The notes under the pieces are model-generated. The model was not told the DNA's origin. It made no database searches and saw only the letters and a list, made by a program, of their open reading frames with translations. From an uncultured bacterium (lineage in GTDB: Bacteria > Verrucomicrobiota > Lentisphaeria > Victivallales > UBA1829): DNA of 64,000 nt. Every line of letters begins with the position of its first letter. Position 1 is the first letter of the stretch. The position numbers and the translations under genes were made by a program. The stretch spans positions 36,462 through 100,461 of the forward strand of contig URNX01000005.1 of assembly GCA_900549415.1 (NCBI GenBank), written 5' to 3'. Of the stretch, positions 26,374 to 34,300 are shown one piece after another.

Positions 26374-29300
26374 TTACGCCTTCCAGAAGAGACGGAAGGT
26401 GAAGCGGTAGACACCGCCGGAAATACGGTACTTCGGAAGCGTATCGGGACCGCAGCTCTCGGTGCCGACGCCGCGCTGAAGAAGATCAAGATTCAGATAA
26501 ATCCTGCCGCTCTCCTTCAGCTCGTGACGATGCATTGCCGACTGCTTCGCACGGGCGCTGTAACGCGAAATCGAAAATTCCATGACAGACTCCGGAACAA
26601 TCGCCAGACGATGCGCGCCGTCCGATACAATCAGTTCGCGGACATCCGTTCGGTTGCCCGATTCCTGCGGCATGATGTAAGTCTCTTCCATCGCGTCGAC
26701 CGTGGTATTGTAACGTCCGACCGGATATCCGGCACAGCGGTCACGGTAGTTCTCCTGCGGACCGCGTCCCCAGTACTCAACATCCGTAAATGACTGCGGA
26801 AGCTCAAGAACGATTCCGATGCGCGGAAGATCCGTCAGGCTCTGCGCATATTCCATCACATTCTCAAAACGGAACGAACCATCCGCTTCAGGGACAATCG
26901 TCAGAGTATGAACCGCCAGCTCGCCATACCGGGAAACGACAACCGTTTTCCCCGTTTCGCGGCAAACCTTGCGCTCCGTGCAATTGAGATCAAAAAGACC
27001 TTCGGAAAGCCAGATGTTTCCGGCGCTGTTGCCGAAGTTCATTTTACCGAAACGATGACGGCGGCAATCGTTGTCCGTCGTGGCGCGCCAGGTGTTCAGC
27101 GCGGCTTCCGTCTCAATGCGGGCGGAACCGTCGGAGAGAGACAGAACGCCGTTCTCCGCAACCTCAAGCGTGCCGGGGCGCACCGCTTCCGGTTCGGGAA
27201 GCAGACGGCTCTGATACGGAACCGCAAACTCCTCCCAGCCGAGTTCGTGTCCAGCCGGAGCCCACGCGTTCGCGGCCTTCAGGCGGAGTGAAACGAGAAG
27301 ACGGCATTCGTCACCGATGCGCAGATCCGACGGGCGGCTGTACGGAATCGTCAGAACCGCCGTGTTTTTCCTGTTGAGCGTGAACAGGTCATGCGCGGCA
27401 TACGCAGTGAAATCCGGAATAGCGAAATCGGAATCCAGATGCGGCACTGCCAGTGTTCCGGTCTGCGCCGCGCGTCCATTGACCGTGAGAGTCCAGACGA
27501 CCTCGCAGTCGTCCAGCGAAGTGAACCAGCGGCGGTTGCGGATCTGAATGCGCCCGCAGTTGAGATCAACCGCAGAGAATTCAGCGGGAGCGGCAAGTTT
27601 TTTGAATTCATACAGTCCGGGATGCGGAATGCGGTCGGGGGAGACTAGACCGTCGCAGACGAAATTGAAGTCGTTCGGCTGATCCCCGAAGTCGCCTCCG
27701 TAAGCAAAGAACTCCCTGCCGTCTGCGCCGCGTTTGTAAATTCCGTGGTCGCACCACTCCCAGATAAATCCGCCCTGGAGACCGTGATAATGACGGAAGG
27801 CGTCAAAGTATTCTTTCAGACAACCGTTGCTGTTGCCCATGGCATGCGAATACTCGCAGCAGATCAGCGGACGGTCGTCCTCCGTCTGCGTGCGCGCCCA
27901 GTTGATGATGGAGTCAATCTGCGGGTACATCGGGGCGATGATATCCGTAATGCCGCGGTTCAGATTCGGCGCCCAGCCGCCGCGGTCGGGAGAATAGATA
28001 GCGCGTTCGCAGTGAAGCGGACGCGAGGGGTCGGCTTCGCGGATCCAGCCGGCGAGCGCGGCGTGGTTGGCGCCGTAACCGGATTCATTGCCGAGAGACC
28101 AGACGACAACCGACGGGTGGTTGCGGTCGCGCGTCACCAGGTGAATCACACGGTCAAGATAGGATTCGCCCCAGCTCGGATTGGAGCACATGTCGTAAAA
28201 GAAGCCGTGGTTTTCAATGTTCGCTTCATCGAAAACGTAAAAACCGAGCTCGTCGCAGAGATCATAGAATTCCGGGGCGTCGGGATAGTGACTTGTGCGG
28301 ATGGCATTGACGTTGAACTGCTTCATGAGAATCAGGTCGCGGCGCATGGATTCAATGCTGAGTGTGCGCCCGGTACGCGGATCGTGTTCGTGGCGGTTCA
28401 CGCCCTGAATCAGAACCGGTTTCCCGTTAATCAGCAGCTCGCGCCGGCGGACTTCCACGCGGCGGAAACCGATTTTGATTGCGGAGGATTCCATCACTCC
28501 GCGTTCCTGATTGCGCAGCGTCACGGTCAGCGTGTAGCGGTACGGGTCTTCCGCGTTCCACGCATGAATTGCGGGAAGCTTCGCCTCAAGATAGCCAAAC
28601 AGGCGCGCGGGGTCTTTGGCGTTGAAGTACACACCCTCGCTGAGCTTGTGTCCGACGTCGGTGGTTGCCTTCCAGACTTCACAGCCCACAGCGTCGAGCA
28701 GACGCAGATCAAAGAACCAGCCCTCCTGCGGACGGTTTACGCAGTACTCGACCATGCCGTTGTTGCCCTCGGAGAACGCGCCTTTCAGCGGTTTGAGACG
28801 GGCGATCAGTTCGAGTTTCAGCAGACCGTTCTCCAAAGAGTCGTCAAGCGTGGAAGTGACGCAGATATCCTCAATCCGGTTCACGGGACGCGAAAGAAGC
28901 GTGACATTGCGGACGATTCCGGCGTGCCACCACTGGTCCTGGTCTTCCACATACGCGGCATCGCTGTACTGAATGACGAAGACGGAAATTTTGTTTTCGC
29001 CTTCAACGAGCTTTTCCGTAATGTCGAACTCGGATGCGCCGCGAGAATCCTTGCTGAATCCGGCGAGCGCGCCGTTGACAAATGCGTAAAACAGGTTTTC
29101 CACGCCGTCGAAACGCAGAACCGTGCGGCGTCCGCGCCACGATTCGGGAAGCGTGAACGTGCGGCGGTAAACCGCCGCAGGGTTGCGGTCGAGCGGAACG
29201 GACGGCGGATAATCCGGGAACGGCATGTTGATGTTGGTGTAATGCGGATATCCGTATCCCTGCATATCCCAGCAGCCGGGAACGGCGATGCGGTCCCACT

Positions 29301-29520
29301 GCGAATCATCAGCATCCGGACGGAACTCATCCGTCACCAGATCGGGATTCTCAAACCATTTGAAGCGCCACTCGCCGTTCAGCGTCATGGAGTACGGATT
29401 CTCTCCGCCCGCAAGTGCCTCCGCTTCGGTTGCATAAGTATGGAAAAACGCACGCGGAGCAAGGCGTCCCGCGCCGACCGTTTCCGGCGACTGCCGGAGA
29501 AGTTTACTGAAATCCTGCAT
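26374..29520 (-). CDS. GH2 beta-galactosidase (LacZ type)
   Basis: 1048 aa from the ATG at 29520 (ACAGGAG upstream). It has no signal peptide. Five-domain LacZ layout: jelly-roll N-terminus (NPYSMTLNGEWRFKWFENP), immunoglobulin-like domain, TIM barrel with VNRHEHDPRTG, WSLGNESGYG (acid/base Glu) and ICCEYSHAMGNSNG (nucleophile Glu), then the small-chain C-terminal domain (WRATTDNDCRRHRFGKMNFG, WGRGPQENYRDRCAG). Hydrolyses beta-galactosides inside the cell. Divergent from an AraC regulator with 160 bases between, so probably under its control. Confidence 0.96.
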   Translation of the reverse strand: MQDFSKLLRQSPETVGAGRLAPRAFFHTYATEAEALAGGENPYSMTLNGEWRFKWFENPDLVTDEFRPDADDSQWDRIAVPGCWDMQGYGYPHYTNINMPFPDYPPSVPLDRNPAAVYRRTFTLPESWRGRRTVLRFDGVENLFYAFVNGALAGFSKDSRGASEFDITEKLVEGENKISVFVIQYSDAAYVEDQDQWWHAGIVRNVTLLSRPVNRIEDICVTSTLDDSLENGLLKLELIARLKPLKGAFSEGNNGMVEYCVNRPQEGWFFDLRLLDAVGCEVWKATTDVGHKLSEGVYFNAKDPARLFGYLEAKLPAIHAWNAEDPYRYTLTVTLRNQERGVMESSAIKIGFRRVEVRRRELLINGKPVLIQGVNRHEHDPRTGRTLSIESMRRDLILMKQFNVNAIRTSHYPDAPEFYDLCDELGFYVFDEANIENHGFFYDMCSNPSWGESYLDRVIHLVTRDRNHPSVVVWSLGNESGYGANHAALAGWIREADPSRPLHCERAIYSPDRGGWAPNLNRGITDIIAPMYPQIDSIINWARTQTEDDRPLICCEYSHAMGNSNGCLKEYFDAFRHYHGLQGGFIWEWCDHGIYKRGADGREFFAYGGDFGDQPNDFNFVCDGLVSPDRIPHPGLYEFKKLAAPAEFSAVDLNCGRIQIRNRRWFTSLDDCEVVWTLTVNGRAAQTGTLAVPHLDSDFAIPDFTAYAAHDLFTLNRKNTAVLTIPYSRPSDLRIGDECRLLVSLRLKAANAWAPAGHELGWEEFAVPYQSRLLPEPEAVRPGTLEVAENGVLSLSDGSARIETEAALNTWRATTDNDCRRHRFGKMNFGNSAGNIWLSEGLFDLNCTERKVCRETGKTVVVSRYGELAVHTLTIVPEADGSFRFENVMEYAQSLTDLPRIGIVLELPQSFTDVEYWGRGPQENYRDRCAGYPVGRYNTTVDAMEETYIMPQESGNRTDVRELIVSDGAHRLAIVPESVMEFSISRYSARAKQSAMHRHELKESGRIYLNLDLLQRGVGTESCGPDTLPKYRISGGVYRFTFRLFWKA

Positions 29521-29622
29521 AAAGAACTCCTGTTGTTTGCGATACATCTACTATAGTCCGCCGGAGCAGTTTGCGCAATCAGCAAAAAACGTATTTCAAT
29601 ATTCATTTTCAACAGATACGGC

Positions 29623-29650
29623 TTGCAATATTTCCGGAATGTTCTATATT
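29623..29650 (+). promoter_or_regulatory. Promoter for the AraC-family gene
   Basis: TTGCAA (29623-29628), 16-bp spacer, TATATT (29645-29650). The GTG start at 29681 is 30 bases further. Confidence 0.6.
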
Positions 29651-29680
29651 AAAAAAGAAAAATGAAACAATACAAAAACG

Positions 29681-30517
29681 GTGAATCAATTGACAAAACA
29701 GGCAATCGAGACAAAATGCTGCGTCCGGGGATTCGATGCGAAAGAACTGGTTGCACTCCCCTTCTACGTCTGTTCCGTTGGACGCAAGGAGCTTCCCGCG
29801 GACAGCTACAGCATATCCACGGAGATTCATAACAATTTCGTGGAACTCTGCTGGAGCGAATCGGGAATGGGGGAAATCGACTTCTACGGACGCAAGTTCA
29901 AGCTGGAGGCGGGTGACGTTTTCTATTTTCTTCCCGGGGAAGCGCATGTGATGCGCGGGCTCTCCGAACGCTGGAAGTCCCGCTGGCTCTGCTTCGAGGG
30001 TCCCCTCGCAGTCGCCACGTTCATGGCTTACGGACTGGAGCGCGTCTCGCATGCGGCGGCGTTTCCCGAAGAACTCTTTGCGGAACTGGAGCGGGATATC
30101 TACGTGCGCGATCCGGTCTGCATTGCGCGGCTTTCCGGGATTCTCATTCAGATTCTTTCGGAACTGGTGATTCCGCCCGCGCAGAATTCCAAAAACATAT
30201 TCGAACGCTGTGTCGACTACATCCGGGCGAACTGCTCCGATCCGGAACTTTCGGTCAAGACACTCTGCGACCGGTTCGGAATTCCGGAAACCACGCTTCA
30301 GCTTTATTTCCGTCGGAACAGACTCATTTCACCCGGACATTTCATCATGCAGCTGAGGATGCAGCTGGCAAACAGCTTCCTGCGCGGAAGCTCTCTTCCG
30401 ATCGCGGAAGTCGCGCGCAGATGCGGGTTCCGCAGTCCGTCAAGCTTTGCACGCTTCGTCCGGTCGCGCACAAAAAAATCCCCGCAGGAGCTTCGCGCCG
30501 GAGAGACGGGAAACTGA
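29681..30517 (+). CDS. AraC-family transcription regulator
   Basis: 278 aa from a GTG start. The N-terminal cupin-like sensor (YGRKFKLEAGDVFYFLPGEAHVM) is followed by a C-terminal double helix-turn-helix (LSVKTLCDRFGIPETTLQLYFRR ... PIAEVARRCGFRSPSSFARFVRSRTKKSP), the classic AraC DNA-binding domain. It is transcribed divergently from the beta-galactosidase gene and is likely its activator in response to a sugar. Its 3' end converges on the Bat-like operon. Confidence 0.92.
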   Translation: MNQLTKQAIETKCCVRGFDAKELVALPFYVCSVGRKELPADSYSISTEIHNNFVELCWSESGMGEIDFYGRKFKLEAGDVFYFLPGEAHVMRGLSERWKSRWLCFEGPLAVATFMAYGLERVSHAAAFPEELFAELERDIYVRDPVCIARLSGILIQILSELVIPPAQNSKNIFERCVDYIRANCSDPELSVKTLCDRFGIPETTLQLYFRRNRLISPGHFIMQLRMQLANSFLRGSSLPIAEVARRCGFRSPSSFARFVRSRTKKSPQELRAGETGN

Positions 30518-30547
30518 CTGCGGGGAGATTCAGGAGTTCTTCAGAAC

Positions 30548-31360
30548 TCAGTCACGGTCATCGCACTTGTCCGTGCCGCGGTTCGGGCAGGTCGCGCATT
30601 TGTCCTTGACTTTCGACTGCGTGTTGAGCGCCTCCTTGAACAGCGGGCTCGCGGCGGCGTTGCGGAAATCCGAGCCGGAGAACAGCTGGTGTTTCAGCGC
30701 ATGATGCTCTTTGAACGGAGCCTGTTCCAGAATCCAGCGGACTGCGGAAGCACAGGCGGGAATATCGTTGTTCAGAGCGGCGATCCGGGAATAAAGCTTC
30801 AGATCGGACGCGCTCATTTTTTCAACGGCAAAAGGCTTGCAGAGCTCTTCCGACTTTGCCTTGTCGCCGATACGGGCGTACGCAAGCGCGACGCAGAGAA
30901 CCGCTCCCGGTTTCGCGTCTTTCAAATTGACTTTGGAAAACAGATCGACGGCCTCGCGGTTCTTGTCCAGATTAAGCAGGGTAATTCCGTAGGAGACCGC
31001 ATTCGCGGAGGTCGGGGCGAGCTCGTAGACACGCTTGTCGACGGCTTCCGCTTTCGCAAAAAGTCCGTTCTGATAATAGAACGCGCGAAGCTGGCGACCG
31101 AGACGCGCAGCAGTCGCGGGATCCTTTTCTCCGGCAAACGATTTCTCGCGGCGGAGCGTAATCTTCAGCTGCGAATACGCACGTTTCAGACGGATGTCGT
31201 CCGATGCTTTGACCTCTTCCGCGAAGAGCGTCATGGCTTTTGCGAAATCACCCTTCCGGACACAGTCGACGGCGGGGCTTTTCAGCGGGGCGGGTCCATG
31301 GGCGAATCCCGACACGGCAAGAGCCAGCAGGACGGCGGCGGAGAACAGTTTCATTCTCAT
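30548..31360 (-). CDS. Secreted TPR-like protein, last gene of the Bat-like operon
   Basis: 270 aa with signal peptide (MRMKLFSAAVLLALAVSGFAHG). Helix pairs with TPR character follow (KAEAVDKRVYELAPTSANAVSYGITLLNLDKNREAVDLF). The C-terminus has a small cysteine cluster, CATCPNRGTDKC, that could bind a metal or form a disulphide. The gene overlaps the stop of the giant VWA-TPR gene (start codon overlaps TGA), so it is translated with it. Its role is probably in the envelope complex of this operon. Confidence 0.8.
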   Translation of the reverse strand: MRMKLFSAAVLLALAVSGFAHGPAPLKSPAVDCVRKGDFAKAMTLFAEEVKASDDIRLKRAYSQLKITLRREKSFAGEKDPATAARLGRQLRAFYYQNGLFAKAEAVDKRVYELAPTSANAVSYGITLLNLDKNREAVDLFSKVNLKDAKPGAVLCVALAYARIGDKAKSEELCKPFAVEKMSASDLKLYSRIAALNNDIPACASAVRWILEQAPFKEHHALKHQLFSGSDFRNAAASPLFKEALNTQSKVKDKCATCPNRGTDKCDDRD

Positions 31361-34300
31361 TTTTTGTTCCTTTCGTTATGTGAATAAGGTTGTTTCAGAT
31401 GTTCAGATGTCCTCTGGGCATTCCGGAAAAGCAAAGCGTTTTCCGGCGGAATCCGCGGGTCGGAAGCAAGCATCTCCGCAAGTTTCCGTTCCGCTGCATC
31501 CAGAGACGCTCCGCACAGGGATTTCAGAATCACCCGGACGGGCGCGGTTCGCGGGAAATCATTCTGCGGAACTGGCGGAAGAGTGCGCAGTGTTTCCACC
31601 AGAGTTGCAAATCCGCGCTCCGTCACCGGCATTCCGCAGAGCAGATACTCCAGCGGAGCCCGGAGCGACGGCAAGCCTGCGGCAAGCGACGGCAGGACAT
31701 TCGCCCGGGGTGTTCCGGAAGCACCGCAGTCGTCCGCATAAAATCCGACGAACGAACCTGTGCGGCTCTGGTCAGTCACAAAGCGGCAGAGCTCCAAAGC
31801 GAACACCTCAGGCGCAAGCGATTCACGGTCCAGCAGAAGACGTTCCCGCTTCATAAGAACCTGTGGAAGCGCGGAGAGATACGCCCGCGCCTCCGCGCCG
31901 CGTCCCGAAGTCCGGAGCAGAAAGACCAGACGGCGGGCATAAAGCACCTGAACCACTGTGTCTTTCGGTGCATATTCAAGCAGGAGATCCCGGAATTCGT
32001 TCAGACGTCCGCATCGCGGAGCGAGCTCTTCCAGAGTACGGAAAACCGTCAGTTCACGCACGCCCCGTTTCCAAACTCCGGCAAGCAGAGAAAACGCCTC
32101 GCCCGAACGTCCGGCACCATCCAGCAGAACCGTCAGGAGCAGGTCGTGCGGAAGCGAATCGCCAAGCAGAGCGCGATCCTCGTTCAAAGTCTCAATCCAT
32201 TCCTCCCGCGCGGAAGGAGAATCGGCATACACGCAATTCAAATCGCGCAGAATCCGCAGATCAGGAAGTTTGACCTGCTCCTGTTTCAGGAAAAGATCGT
32301 AAACCTCGCCCGCAAGCGTCCGCGCCGTGTCCGTTTCGCCGCCGGCCATATGCAGACACGCGGCAAGGGTCAGTGCGTGCATGGAATCGGGGAAACGTTT
32401 CAGGATGGCGTCCGCGTAACGGCGCTTCAATTTCAATGCAAAGGAATTCAGCGGCCAGTCAACGGAAGCGTCGCGGGTTTTCAGAGAATCCCCGATGCGT
32501 TCCAGCGCGGAACTCAAGACGGGCGACGGCTCGAACCGGAGTCCTCCAACCAGTTTCAGCCAGAACGCGGCGCGGCGTTCCGGTTTCATGGAATCAAAAT
32601 GAGATTTCACCTTTTCTGCCGCGGCATCCGGTGCAAACGTGCGCAGCTCCTCCGCAAAGGCGGCGGCAGGAGCAATCCGCGGAACAACCGGACGCGGCTT
32701 TCCCGTCGGGCGTCCGCTCTGCAGAACGACGATACGCCGCAGGAGCGGACTCCAAACCGCTTTCCGTGCGGACGGCGAAGCTGTGCGCGAAAACGTTTTC
32801 ACTTCCGCCTGAAGTTCCGGAAACAGAACCGCCTGATTCGCAAACGATGCAATCCGCGGAAGCAGTCTCTTTGCGAATTCAGCAGAGTAATTCCCGCGCG
32901 CGGCAGTGAGACGCAGAGCTTTCCAGTTCATGCGTCCGGCTTCGCGGTAGTTTCCCTGCGCCTCCAGCACTTCCGCGTAACGGAAAAGAAGCGCGGGATC
33001 ATCAGGCGAAAGACTCAGCAGTTCACGGCAAATCCGCGCGGAATCCATGAGATGTCCGCTGTCGAGCAGGATTTCCGTCAGGGCGAAAAGATTCTGATGC
33101 GAACCGTCTGCGGAATCCGCGCTTCCGGCACAGCGTTCCGCCGCGCTGAAATTTCCCGATTCAATCAGACTCTGCACGAGAGCACGGGAGAGCGCGGGGG
33201 AACAGGTTTCGTTCAGACCAAGCAGAATCCGCGCATAACGGAGCGCCTCCGCACGGTCGCTCCGCGCAACGCTGTCCTCGAAAAGTCCGCGCAGCAGCAG
33301 AACCCGGCGTTCCGGAGCAACCGCAAGCTGACGGAGCTGAAGTTTCCGCCAGAGCGCGGAATCGCCCAGCTCTTCAGCAAAATCTTCGGCGAGACGGTAG
33401 TAGAAGAGTTCGCCGGGCGCAGACTCAAGACGCGTCAGAACGGCTTTCAATCCCTGTTTCAGGGCGGGTTTCGGAGCGTTCAGATTCAAAAGCCCGTCCG
33501 CCATCACGCCGAACAAATCCGGTGGAAGCGAGGGATCCGCAATCTGCGTCAGGAAGAAACGGAGCGCATCCGCCCCCTTCCCTGAGGCTTTTTCCGCATT
33601 TGCGCGAAGCAGATAAAGCTCAATCCGGTCGGGTGCAAGCTTCAGACATTCGGAATAAAGTTCCGCCGCCTTCGCATATTCGCCGAGCAGAGCAAAGACT
33701 CCGGCGGAATATTCGAGCGCGGACGCTCGATCCTTTGCATTCCCGAGCAATTCCGAAACAGAGCGTTCCGCAAGCGCACGGTCGCGGCTTTCCACGGCAA
33801 TCGCGGTCAGCTGCTGAAGAAATGATTCGCGTTCCGCCGGATATTTTTCCTTCAAAGTCTCCAGCAAAGCGGCGGCCTCGCGCCAGCGTTTGAACTCCAG
33901 AAGGAACGCGAGACGCATCCGCTCATCCGCCGGATCGTGCAGATAGCGAAGCACATCATCCTGCCGTCCCGCCGCCGCAAGAGCGCGGCAATAGAAGAGT
34001 TTCCGGCGCGGAGTCTCCGGCGCATGTTTCAGTTCCGTAAGAAGTTTGTCCGGCGATTTCTCTTTTACGGCGAGCGCAATCACCCGATCCGCCGCCTGAC
34101 GCGAGCGCATTTCATTTGCGGATTCGCGCCAGATACGCATCCAGAGGGCGCGCGCCTCCCGTGCATTTCCCGAGCTTTCCAGGAGCATGGCGGAACGCAG
34201 AAGAGCCTCTTCGCTTCCGTTCCGTCGGTAAATCTGCAATGCGGAAGGAATATCGCCGAGCTGTTCACAGAGATCAGCGGCTTTCATGGAAAGCCCGCGG

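Noticed and set aside
27745..29556. A 603-codon open frame antisense to the GH2 beta-galactosidase gene
   Set aside because: Shadow of a strongly supported enzyme gene; composition is an artefact of codon bias and no motif is visible.
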